A DNA stretch of 8,244 bases from ANME-2 cluster archaeon (GTDB lineage Archaea; Halobacteriota; Methanosarcinia; Methanosarcinales; Methanocomedenaceae), in contig JAKRWB010000262.1 in the NCBI GenBank assembly GCA_022353185.1, forward strand, positions 1 to 8,244, read 5' to 3'. Positions 1 to 6,564 of the stretch are shown one piece after another; positions within the stretch are counted from its first letter, which is position 1; the number at the start of each line of letters is the position of its first letter. A program made the translations under genes and the position numbers. A model generated the notes under the pieces. The model searched no databases. It was not told the origin of the DNA and was given only the letters and a program-made list of their open reading frames with translations.

Positions 1-21
1 TTGATTACTAAAGTTAAAAGC

Positions 22-27
22 GGGAGG
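22..27 (+). promoter_or_regulatory. Shine-Dalgarno site deciding the helicase start
   Basis: GGGAGG lies 12 bases before the ATG at 40 and is the only purine-rich, G-containing stretch in an otherwise A+T-rich region. It favours ATG 40 over the in-frame TTG at base 1. The upstream sequence is outside the window, so an earlier start cannot be fully excluded. Confidence 0.6.
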
Positions 28-39
28 GATCTCAAAATA

Positions 40-2601
40 ATGATTTTACCTGATATAAAAATTCGAGATTTAGAGAGAAATTTATCGGAAATAGAAAAAC
101 AAAAATCATTTAGATTTTTAGGTTATATTTTAATCCCTTTCATCATAGGTTTTTTTATTATTACTAAAGCAAATCGAAATATTCTGAAATATACAAAAAA
201 AATTAATAAAAATATCTACATAATCATTAATGAATTAAAAAATTCTAACGAGACTATTAAAAATGAATTATCTAAAATAATTATTGCTGACAAATATCTT
301 ACATATTCAGTTAAAACAACTTTATCAGAAAAATTAAATAATCAATTAATAATTCTTCACAAAATTCAAAAGAAGATAATAATTTTAAAAAACAGTGAAC
401 TCAATAATTGTTTAGATTTATCAATTAAAAAAGTCACTAATTCAATTAATACCGTAGAAAATTATAATCAGGAATTTATTCTACGGAAAAAAACAGAATA
501 TGAATTTCTTTTTAAAAAATCAACTGTCAAATTAAATGACGAACAAAAAACGGCTATAATTACTGATGATAAACATAATCTTGTGGTAGCAGGAGCCGGT
601 TCTGGAAAAACAGAAGTTCTAATAATTCGAATCGCTTATCTTATACTTAGAAAACAAAATAAAATATCTCCAAATAGAATTCTTGTATTGGCATTTCAAA
701 ATAAAGCTGCAAAAGAAATTCAAGAGAGATTAAATAAAAGATTCGGAATCGAGGTCAAAATAAAAACATTTCATTCTCTTGGTAATGAAATTCTTAGAGA
801 ATCTGCTTTAAACCCAAAAATGAAATTTAATGGAGATAATTTTGATTTTGAATATAGAAATTTCATAAAAAATCTTTTTAAAAATGGAGAAAAAGACCCC
901 CAATTTCAAAAAAGACTCATTGATTATATGAAATATTTTGGTGATGATAAATATACCAAAAAAGAATCGGACTTTAAAACTAAAGAACGTTGGTATAATT
1001 ACATGCGTGATTTGGATTATATTACTTTGAATGGCACTCGGGTGAAAAGTGAGGGTGAAAGGGAAATAATGAATTTTTTTCTAAGTCATAAAATAAATGG
1101 GAAAAAAATTAAAGTGCAGTATGAACAACCAGCCGAATGGATGGAATACTCAAATGAAAAAGGAGAAATTAAAAAGACATATCCAGATTTTTTCTTACCA
1201 GATTATAATATATATATCGAACATTGGGGAATTAATGAAAATGGGAAAGTGCCTCAATGGTTTGAAAAAGATACGATAACATATAAAAAAGGAATGAATT
1301 TGAAAATTGAAAAATTCAAGCAGCAAACAAAATATTCCCTGATTGAAACAACCTATGGAGAATTTAAACAAAAAATGTTTTTCGACAATCTTGAGAAAAA
1401 AATTGTTGAGGAGATCGAAAGCAAGAATGCAGAAAGTAAGGTTGTATTATCCCCTTTGGATTATTCAGAACTAGTTCAAATAGTCTGGAAAGATTGCAAA
1501 GAATCACTACGAGGAATTCATTCTGATATAGCAACTTTCATAGTAAAAGCCAAAACAAATGGATTTCAGCCTAACGATATTCAGGAAAGACTTGAAAAAG
1601 AAGGTTGGTCGAAAAAACAAATTGCATTTTCTAATATAGCGCTAATAATTTACAATGAATATGAAAATGAGCTAAGAAATAAAAATGAAATTGATTTTTC
1701 TGATATGATTAATCTAGCATTGATAGAATTAAAGAAGAATGAGCAATTGTTTGAAAATATTTATGATCATATATTGATTGATGAATATCAGGATATTAGC
1801 AAACAAAGATACCTTCTTATTAAAGCACTAATGAATAAGAATAAGAATTGTAAACTTTTTTGTGTGGGGGATGATTGGCAGAGTATAATGGGCTTTACTG
1901 GTTCTAATTTAGATATGTTTTTAAATTTTGAAAAATATTTTGATCATCCAGCAAGAACAGACTTATCAATGAATTACAGAAGTATAAAATCTATTGTGGA
2001 TGCGGGAGCAGATTTAATTAAATTCAATGGTAATGCGCAGCTCAAGAAAAAAACAATGGCAAATAATAACGAAGAAAAGAAAATTATGGTTTATTCTTAT
2101 TCACATGAAGATAAATGGATGTATCAAAAACAGACCGCAATTCATTGCGTAGATATGATAAAAGAATATCTTAGTAATGGTTATCGACCTCAAGATATAA
2201 TGATTTTATGCAGAATCGTAAATAATCCCCGATTAATTAATCCACTTAAAGAGCATGCTAAAAACAGTAATATTCTAATTGGAATAAATTCCCGCAACCC
2301 TAATGCAATACCTTTAATGTCAGTTCATAAAAGTAAAGGTTTACAAGCAAAGGTCCTATTTCTCCTATGTGTGGATGAAGGTTTGTATGGTTTTCCTTGT
2401 AGACTTGAGGACTCCTTAATATTTGAACCTGCTATGGATACTAAATATAACAATAAAGAAGAGGAGGAACGAAGATTGTTTTATGTTGCTATCACTAGAT
2501 CAAAAGAAGATGTATTAATATACACTCAAAAAAGTGCAAAAAGTTTGTTTTTGAACGAAATCGAAAAACATATAGATGTCGTTGATTTTGGTGTGGATTG
2601 A
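40..2601 (+). CDS. UvrD/helicase IV-like SF1 helicase with N-terminal membrane segment and inserted nuclease-like module
   Basis: Predicted ATP-dependent 3'-5' DNA helicase of superfamily 1A, 853 aa. Numbered from the ATG at 40, the motifs seen are: Q motif LNDEQ at 165-169, Walker A GAGSGKT 185-191, Ia about 214-231, Ib KTFHSLG 242-248, Walker B DEYQD 581-585, motif III GDDWQSIMGFTGS 610-622, IV NYRS 645-648, V SVHKSKGL 761-768, VI YVAITRS 815-821. All helicase motifs appear intact. Residues 25-44 form one hydrophobic segment, followed to about 155 by Lys/Glu/Asn/Ile-rich, probably coiled-coil sequence. Between Ib and II, residues 335-440 (SEGERE, then YPDFFLPDYNIYIEHWG at 381-397 with D383 and E394, then a lysine-rich helix) resemble a PD-(D/E)XK nuclease insert. 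The reading frame stays open to base 1 (TTG), but ATG 40 follows a strong GGGAGG and is preferred. The gene is far more A+T-rich than its neighbours, suggesting transfer. A defence or DNA-repair role is inference. Confidence 0.88.
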   Translation: MILPDIKIRDLERNLSEIEKQKSFRFLGYILIPFIIGFFIITKANRNILKYTKKINKNIYIIINELKNSNETIKNELSKIIIADKYLTYSVKTTLSEKLNNQLIILHKIQKKIIILKNSELNNCLDLSIKKVTNSINTVENYNQEFILRKKTEYEFLFKKSTVKLNDEQKTAIITDDKHNLVVAGAGSGKTEVLIIRIAYLILRKQNKISPNRILVLAFQNKAAKEIQERLNKRFGIEVKIKTFHSLGNEILRESALNPKMKFNGDNFDFEYRNFIKNLFKNGEKDPQFQKRLIDYMKYFGDDKYTKKESDFKTKERWYNYMRDLDYITLNGTRVKSEGEREIMNFFLSHKINGKKIKVQYEQPAEWMEYSNEKGEIKKTYPDFFLPDYNIYIEHWGINENGKVPQWFEKDTITYKKGMNLKIEKFKQQTKYSLIETTYGEFKQKMFFDNLEKKIVEEIESKNAESKVVLSPLDYSELVQIVWKDCKESLRGIHSDIATFIVKAKTNGFQPNDIQERLEKEGWSKKQIAFSNIALIIYNEYENELRNKNEIDFSDMINLALIELKKNEQLFENIYDHILIDEYQDISKQRYLLIKALMNKNKNCKLFCVGDDWQSIMGFTGSNLDMFLNFEKYFDHPARTDLSMNYRSIKSIVDAGADLIKFNGNAQLKKKTMANNNEEKKIMVYSYSHEDKWMYQKQTAIHCVDMIKEYLSNGYRPQDIMILCRIVNNPRLINPLKEHAKNSNILIGINSRNPNAIPLMSVHKSKGLQAKVLFLLCVDEGLYGFPCRLEDSLIFEPAMDTKYNNKEEEERRLFYVAITRSKEDVLIYTQKSAKSLFLNEIEKHIDVVDFGVD

Positions 2602-2628
2602 AATAGACTAGATAATATATCTAATTTC
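2600..2628 (+). terminator. Hairpin at the helicase stop codon
   Basis: TAGATA (2609-2614) and TATCTA (2618-2623) form a perfect 6-bp stem with a 3-base loop. GAAAT (2600-2604) and ATTTC (2624-2628) extend it across a 4-base bulge. The outer arm begins inside the TGA stop codon. There is only a short T-rich stretch (CTCTTTT, ending at 2642) after it, so a transcript end or processing site is plausible but weak; the stem is A+T-rich and could be chance. Confidence 0.35.
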
Positions 2629-2630
2629 AT

Positions 2631-2758
2631 CTTCGGCTCTTTTGCCACCCCTTTCGGTTCACTTATACCGGGTGCCCGTCCTGAACTGACTCCGCCTGCT
2701 CTTGTGGTGTGGGGGTGGCGGGCGCTTTTCGATTCTTCCTGCGGCTTTGGGTCCGAAG
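2631..2758 (+). other. Nested inverted repeats, possible structured RNA or small mobile-element remnant
   Basis: Four inverted pairs nest inside one another. CTTCGG (2631-2636) pairs with CCGAAG (2753-2758). GCCACCCC (2644-2651) pairs with GGGGTGGC (2712-2719). CGGTTCA (2655-2661) pairs with TGAACTG (2682-2688), with one G-U pair. CGGG (2669-2672) pairs with CCCG (2675-2678), leaving a 2-base centre. All arms are in the correct order for one folded RNA with a long outer helix and a hairpin inside. I do not recognise a known RNA family. It could equally be a small inverted-repeat element or chance in G+C-rich DNA. Confidence 0.35.
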
Positions 2759-2759
2759 T

Positions 2760-2798
2760 GGGGGATGGATGCTTGGGTGGGTGGTTGCAGGTGGGGGG
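2760..2798 (+). repeat. G-rich tract with quadruplex potential
   Basis: Four runs of three or more G occur on the + strand: 2760-2764, 2775-2777, 2779-2781 and 2793-2798. The loops are 10, 1 and 11 bases, and two further GG pairs lie within the long loops. This meets only a relaxed quadruplex pattern. It directly follows the nested inverted repeats. Confidence 0.3.
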
Positions 2799-2799
2799 C

Positions 2800-2840
2800 T
2801 CGAAACTAAATTTCGGATTTCTATTTCGAAACTAATTTTT
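2800..2840 (+). repeat. Short direct repeat TCGAAACTAAATTT / TCGAAACTAATTTTT
   Basis: The string TCGAAACTAA occurs at 2800-2809 and again at 2826-2835, 26 bases apart, each followed by a T-rich run. The second copy sits in the 8-base palindrome TTTCGAAA (2824-2831). Such a pair could be a regulator binding site or a target duplication; neither is shown. Confidence 0.4.
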
Positions 2841-2902
2841 AATTGTGGATTGGGGAAGTTCTATTCAGTTGTTGTGCCGGTGGAGTGCCGTCATGGCTGT
2901 TA

Positions 2903-2912
2903 AAATATATAA
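2903..2912 (+). promoter_or_regulatory. Likely archaeal TATA box for the GXGXG protein gene
   Basis: AAATATATAA is a good match to an archaeal TATA box in otherwise mixed-composition DNA. Transcription starting about 25 bases downstream, near 2935, would give a leader of roughly 100 bases, and that leader would contain the degenerate 10-mer run. Confidence 0.4.
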
Positions 2913-2932
2913 TTCATGTAATCGACAGCATC

Positions 2933-2962
2933 TAATCTGTGTTAATCCTGTAAATCTGCGTC
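2933..2962 (+). repeat. Three degenerate 10-base units
   Basis: TAATCTGTGT, TAATCCTGTA and AATCTGCGTC follow each other directly at about 10-base spacing and share an AATC(C/T)TG-like core. The run lies in the probable leader of the next gene. Similar AATCTGTG-type strings are dispersed in many prokaryotic genomes in my recollection; I cannot verify this here. Confidence 0.4.
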
Positions 2963-3032
2963 TAAAAAATAATGAAACCCAGCGCACAAAAATCCCGATA
3001 AATAATTAAACATACCAGAGAATTAACTCCTA

Positions 3033-3980
3033 ATGAGTGACACGCTGACACTGGATATGCAATCTCCAACAAACTGCCTGTGTGACTTCACATACAATTT
3101 CTACTGGCAGCATGAGGGAGCTGAACTCGACCCCGACGCTCCTATTGACAACCAACAAGACAGTGAATATACCCACCGTGACCTGGTGGAACACCTGCGC
3201 TCGGGCGGTGATGTACACATCAAAGGCACCGCAGGCAGCAGGCTCGCCTCAAGCCTGGGCGTTGACCTGAAATATTTCGGGGGCAGCGGACAAACGCTGT
3301 ATGTGGGCAACATATTCGTGGATGGGGATGCAGGTACCCGTATGGGTATCAGCATGGTCTCGGGCAGGATATATGTGTCAGGCAGCGTGGCGCAGCCTAT
3401 GGGGAATGTGGTCGAGGTGGTGTCTGGCCGGGATGGTTATCATTGTTTCAGGTCCATCACAGATATCCTGCATCGCGGGATGGGGGAGGATGAGTTTACT
3501 GACAGCAGGAATTCCTTCCAGGATGGCGACGTGCCGTGCCTGGTGCTGGCAGATAGCGTGCTCAGGGATACGGTGGGTGCCCGGTGTGAGCGGGATGCCA
3601 GGGTGATGGTGGAGGGTGACGTTAGCCTGAGCACTGGCATCCTGATGCGAAAGGGCACAATTTATGTGGATGGGAATGCGGGCATGAACACAGGCACGCT
3701 ACTGGCTGGCGGCACTGTGGTGGTGCGGGGAGATGTGGGTGAGTTTGCGGCCGCAGATATGCGGGCGGGCAACCTGATCATCGCGGGCAAGTCCCGGGGC
3801 TACATGTGCGCCAATATGCGGGGCGGGGCTGTGTTCGCGAAGCGGGAGGTGAAGGTGATACCGCCAGCTGCGCAGTGCCAGCCATCGGATAGTGATCTGA
3901 AACTGCTGGTGGATGTACTGGAAACTAACCGGATGGATGCCATGAGTTACAGGAAATATGGGATTCCTGAAACTTGTTAA
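3033..3980 (+). CDS. GXGXG beta-helix protein, glutamate synthase domain 3 / FwdC-like (often annotated 'tributyrin esterase')
   Basis: A 315-aa protein with two blocks of right-handed beta-helix coils of the type found in the C-terminal domain of glutamate synthase large subunit and in formylmethanofuran dehydrogenase subunit C. Coils of about 20 residues are visible at 92-111 and 111-125, and again at 208-226, 227-246 and 246-265, each built on G-x-I/V-x-V-x-G followed by G..M..G. Residues about 126-187 interrupt the coils with non-repetitive sequence. The first 60 residues carry C15 and C17, and the protein ends in a cysteine (C315). It lacks the other domains of glutamate synthase, so amide transfer by itself is not expected, and no catalytic triad supports the esterase label. 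It lies 109 bases before cysteate synthase on the same strand, hinting at a coenzyme M-linked job. The start is ATG 3033 with a weak AGAG upstream; ATG 3057 is a possible alternative. Confidence 0.8.
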   Translation: MSDTLTLDMQSPTNCLCDFTYNFYWQHEGAELDPDAPIDNQQDSEYTHRDLVEHLRSGGDVHIKGTAGSRLASSLGVDLKYFGGSGQTLYVGNIFVDGDAGTRMGISMVSGRIYVSGSVAQPMGNVVEVVSGRDGYHCFRSITDILHRGMGEDEFTDSRNSFQDGDVPCLVLADSVLRDTVGARCERDARVMVEGDVSLSTGILMRKGTIYVDGNAGMNTGTLLAGGTVVVRGDVGEFAAADMRAGNLIIAGKSRGYMCANMRGGAVFAKREVKVIPPAAQCQPSDSDLKLLVDVLETNRMDAMSYRKYGIPETC

Positions 3981-4029
3981 CAAATTATTGTCCTTTTAAT
4001 CCACTGATGTCCTATTTATTGCACTATTG

Positions 4030-4041
4030 AGATAGTTATCT
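4030..4041. promoter_or_regulatory. Palindrome upstream of the cysteate synthase promoter
   Basis: AGATA-GT-TATCT has perfect 5-base arms around a 2-base centre and lies about 18 bases before the TATA-like box. The position fits a regulator site just upstream of the basal promoter elements. The element is short and A+T-rich, so chance is possible. Confidence 0.25.
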
Positions 4042-4050
4042 TCCATTACT

Positions 4051-4067
4051 GGAAAATGATATATACG
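4051..4067 (+). promoter_or_regulatory. BRE/TATA-like promoter of cysteate synthase, leaderless transcript likely
   Basis: Purine-rich GGAAAATG runs into GATATATAC (4059-4067), whose centre is about 27 bases before the ATG at 4090. Archaeal transcription starts about 25 bases after the TATA centre, which puts the first transcribed base at or within a few bases of the start codon. No Shine-Dalgarno sequence precedes the ATG, which agrees with a leaderless mRNA. Confidence 0.5.
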
Positions 4068-4089
4068 TATTCCATAAACAACCTAATTA

Positions 4090-5382
4090 ATGCAATCCAC
4101 TATCCAGCCTTCAATACTACACGCTGAGAGTGAAACACCCAAATTCACGATTGAATGTGTCCGGTGCCATAGCCTGTATCAGACCGATGAACTGGTTTGC
4201 AAAAATGATAACGGTCTGCTCAGGACCAGCTATACTTCACGTCACCTGCACATGCATGACCTTCCAGGCATAGGTAAGTTCCTTGACTGGCTGCCTGTTA
4301 CCGCCCAAATAAATACACCAGCGAGTCCCGTGACCTACAAAAGCACGGGGCTGGCCAGGGAACTGGGGCTGACAAACCTGTACATAGGGTTTAATGGCTA
4401 CTGGCCCGAGCAAGGCGCACATATACAGACGTGCAGTTTTAAAGAACTGGAAGCTTATCCCACCCTGCAATTGATGCAGGAATCAGGCAACAATAAAATT
4501 GTACTGGCTTCCGCCGGAAACACAGGCCGGGCCTTTGCCCATGCAGCCGTGGGTACAGATATCGACGTATATATTGTGGTGCCTGAATCCGGTATGTCCA
4601 AGATGTGGCTGCCTGAAGAGCCAACTGACAATATCCATCTTATCAGCATGGCAGATACATGCGATTATGCTGATGCCATCCAGATGGCAGGGAAGATTGC
4701 AAACTTGCCAGGGATGAGATCAGAAGGCGGTGTCCGCAACGTGGCGCGCCGGGACGGCATGGGTACCGTAATGCTGGATGCCGCCGTGACCATGGGCCGC
4801 ATGCCTGACCACTATTTCCAGGCCATCGGCAGCGGTACAGGCGGCATTGCCGCCTGGGAAGCGTCATTAAGGCTCAGGGCCGATGGCCGGTACGGCGAAA
4901 CATTACCCAGGTTACACCTGATACAGAATCTGCCCTTCGCACCAATATTAAATGCATGGCAGCATAGCCGGAGGGATATCGTGGAAGAAATAGATATGCC
5001 TGACCCTAAAAAACTTATTGACCGGATGTATGCCGACGTGCTGTCTAACAGGCATCCCCCCTATTCAATGCCCGGCGGTGTTTATGACGCTCTTACCGAT
5101 ACTAATGGTGCGATGTACGGTATATCCACCCAAGAAGCCCGACAGGCTAAAACACTGTTCGAACGGTCTGAAGGCATCGATATTGTAGCACCAGCCGCCG
5201 TGGGTGTGGCCGGACTGGTACAAGCCGTGCAAGAAGATGCCCTGAACAAAGATGATTTCATACTCCTCAATATAACAGGCGGTGGGGTTGAAAGGTTGAA
5301 AGAAGATTTTACCCTGCACCATTTACAGCCAGAGTTCAAATTAGATTCACAGGATATAGACATTGAACTTATAGTACGCTGA
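4090..5382 (+). CDS. Cysteate synthase (PLP-dependent, threonine synthase-like)
   Basis: Converts O-phospho-L-serine and sulfite to L-cysteate and phosphate, the entry step of coenzyme M synthesis in Methanosarcinales (known family function). The 430-aa sequence has a fold-type II PLP pattern: SFKE with Schiff-base lysine K118, SAGNTG at 141-146 for cofactor and substrate contacts, and a phosphate-holding GSGTGG at 247-252. The N-terminus has C23-x2-C26 and C37, like the zinc-ribbon of archaeal threonine synthases, but the usual fourth cysteine is not seen. Threonine synthase is the main alternative by sequence type; the comDE gene 21 bases downstream decides for cysteate synthase. The two genes are probably one transcript. 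ATG 4090 is used because the promoter-like box places transcription start right there and no better start follows. Confidence 0.9.
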   Translation: MQSTIQPSILHAESETPKFTIECVRCHSLYQTDELVCKNDNGLLRTSYTSRHLHMHDLPGIGKFLDWLPVTAQINTPASPVTYKSTGLARELGLTNLYIGFNGYWPEQGAHIQTCSFKELEAYPTLQLMQESGNNKIVLASAGNTGRAFAHAAVGTDIDVYIVVPESGMSKMWLPEEPTDNIHLISMADTCDYADAIQMAGKIANLPGMRSEGGVRNVARRDGMGTVMLDAAVTMGRMPDHYFQAIGSGTGGIAAWEASLRLRADGRYGETLPRLHLIQNLPFAPILNAWQHSRRDIVEEIDMPDPKKLIDRMYADVLSNRHPPYSMPGGVYDALTDTNGAMYGISTQEARQAKTLFERSEGIDIVAPAAVGVAGLVQAVQEDALNKDDFILLNITGGGVERLKEDFTLHHLQPEFKLDSQDIDIELIVR

Positions 5383-5392
5383 CCGGGTCAGC
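5378..5392 (+). other. Perfect palindrome/hairpin spanning the cysteate synthase stop codon
   Basis: GCTGACC-G-GGTCAGC is a perfect inverted repeat with 7-base arms around one base; in RNA it would form a 6-bp stem with a CGG loop. It contains the TGA stop (5380-5382) and ends just before the GGTG ribosome binding site of comDE. It could couple or modulate translation, mark an RNA-processing site, or bind a protein as DNA. Confidence 0.5.
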
Positions 5393-5393
5393 C

Positions 5394-5397
5394 GGTG
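5394..5397 (+). promoter_or_regulatory. Ribosome binding site deciding the comDE start
   Basis: GGTG, within CGGTGGAT, lies 6 bases before ATG 5404 and matches the GGTGAT part of the archaeal Shine-Dalgarno consensus. The in-frame GTG at 5395 falls inside this site, so ATG 5404 is the better start. Confidence 0.55.
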
Positions 5398-5403
5398 GAT
5401 ATA

Positions 5404-6543
5404 ATGAACGATATATCTCCAGAAGAACAGGTTGTTGAAATATTAAAAACACATAGGATAGACCTGGCTGCAACTTTACCATGTGACAGGATGAAATGTC
5501 TGTTGCCGCTTATTGAAACTAACTTCAGGACCGTGCAGTTGACCAGGGAGGAGAACGGGGTGGGCATCTGCGCTGGTCATTACCTTGGCGGCGGACGGCC
5601 CGTCATGGTCATCCAGAGCACGGGCCTGGGCAATATGTTCAATGCCTTGCTCTCACTCAATGCCACCTATGGCATACCGCTACCCATTATCGCAAGCTGG
5701 CGTGGGGTGTACAAAGAAGTCATCTCAGCACAGGTGCCGCTGGGGGTTGGGTTGCCGGGTATGCTTGAAGCTGCCAACATTAAATATACCATCATTGATA
5801 CACCTTCCCAGCTGGGGTTGCTTGATGCCGTTATCAATGATGCATTTGAGAACCAGCGCCCACATGTGGCTTTGATACAACCATCAGTGTGGGAGATGTC
5901 CTGCTGTGCCCTTCCACCTCCTCCTAAAACGATAGTATCCAGAACCTGCCAGCTGGAACTGAACACCCATACACATGCACCCACCATATCAAGATATCAG
6001 GCCATTCAGTCCCTTGCATCTGTGTTGGATGATGAGATCGTGGTCTCAAATATAGGGGTGCCCAGCAAGGAACTGTACCATATCATGGACCGTGACCTGA
6101 ACTTCTACATGCTGGGGTCCATGGGACTGGCATCTGCTATCGGGCTTGGTCTGGCAATGGTACAGCACAGGCATGTAGTGGTTATAGACGGAGATGGCAG
6201 TCTGCTCATGAACCCGAATGCATTGACCCAGATTGCTGTGCAGTCACCACCCAACCTGACCATACTGGCTGTAAACAACGGGGCATATGGCTCCACTGGC
6301 AACCAGGAGACTGCTGCCTGTACAAGCACTGACCTGGAACTGATGGCCAGGGGTCACGGGCTGCAGTACAGTGCCAAAGCGCACACCGGGGATGAACTGG
6401 TATCTGCATTCCAGCGGTTGAAGGAGGCGCCTGGGCCGGCATTGATAGATATGGTTGTCAGGCCGGTGAATGAAGCGGTGGGGGATATTCCGCTGACTTC
6501 AGTGGAAATCAAAGATCGGTTTATAGAAGCAGTGTTAAGCTAA
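5404..6543 (+). CDS. comDE: Sulfopyruvate decarboxylase, fused ComD-ComE
   Basis: Thiamine diphosphate enzyme that decarboxylates 3-sulfopyruvate to sulfoacetaldehyde in coenzyme M synthesis. It is 379 aa with two domains that are separate ComD and ComE subunits in other methanogens. Residues 1 to about 165 form the pyrimidine-binding ComD part with TREEN at 47-51; E50 is the likely glutamate that activates the cofactor. Residues about 195-379 form the diphosphate-binding ComE part with GDGS at 263-266 and the paired NN at 291-292, the usual GDG-(about 25 residues)-NN motif. The linker 166-194 is proline- and threonine-rich. It follows cysteate synthase by 21 bases and is very probably co-transcribed. 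The aminotransferase step between the two enzymes is not encoded here. Other decarboxylases, such as phosphonopyruvate decarboxylase, share the fold, but the neighbour makes ComDE the clear choice. Confidence 0.92.
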   Translation: MNDISPEEQVVEILKTHRIDLAATLPCDRMKCLLPLIETNFRTVQLTREENGVGICAGHYLGGGRPVMVIQSTGLGNMFNALLSLNATYGIPLPIIASWRGVYKEVISAQVPLGVGLPGMLEAANIKYTIIDTPSQLGLLDAVINDAFENQRPHVALIQPSVWEMSCCALPPPPKTIVSRTCQLELNTHTHAPTISRYQAIQSLASVLDDEIVVSNIGVPSKELYHIMDRDLNFYMLGSMGLASAIGLGLAMVQHRHVVVIDGDGSLLMNPNALTQIAVQSPPNLTILAVNNGAYGSTGNQETAACTSTDLELMARGHGLQYSAKAHTGDELVSAFQRLKEAPGPALIDMVVRPVNEAVGDIPLTSVEIKDRFIEAVLS

Positions 6544-6564
6544 AGCCATTAACATTATATTTAC

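Larger units (their letters stand above)
2602..3032. other. 431-base gene-free region between helicase and GXGXG protein gene
   Basis: No coding sequence is supported here. The only open frame of note (2709-2903, 64 codons) gives a low-complexity Gly/Trp/Arg/Val product without recognisable motifs and without a convincing ribosome binding site. The region does hold, in order, a hairpin at 2600-2628, nested inverted repeats at 2631-2758, a G-rich tract at 2760-2798, a direct repeat at 2800-2840, a TATA-like promoter at 2903-2912 and a degenerate 10-mer run at 2933-2962. Base composition switches here from A+T-rich to G+C-rich, marking the boundary between the helicase and the coenzyme M block. 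Confidence 0.7.

Noticed and set aside
2709..2903. 64-codon open frame on the + strand in the gene-free region
   Set aside because: Low-complexity product arising from the G-rich tract, no ribosome site, no recognisable motif, and it overlaps the inverted repeats and the TATA-like box.
2602..3032. CRISPR array or tRNA gene in the gene-free region
   Set aside because: The repeats are too short and irregular for a CRISPR array, and no cloverleaf with a proper T-arm and acceptor stem could be drawn.
3033..3980. Esterase function for the GXGXG protein
   Set aside because: The name is common in annotations of this family, but no serine hydrolase motif such as G-x-S-x-G with a plausible triad is visible and the coils match glutamate synthase domain 3/FwdC instead.
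4090..5382. Threonine synthase as the primary call
   Set aside because: The fold and PLP motifs fit, but the directly adjacent fused comDE gene and the altered lysine context (SFKE rather than SFKDRG) point to cysteate synthase.
5667..5987. 106-codon open frame on the - strand
   Set aside because: Opposite-strand shadow of comDE, which has clear thiamine diphosphate motifs.
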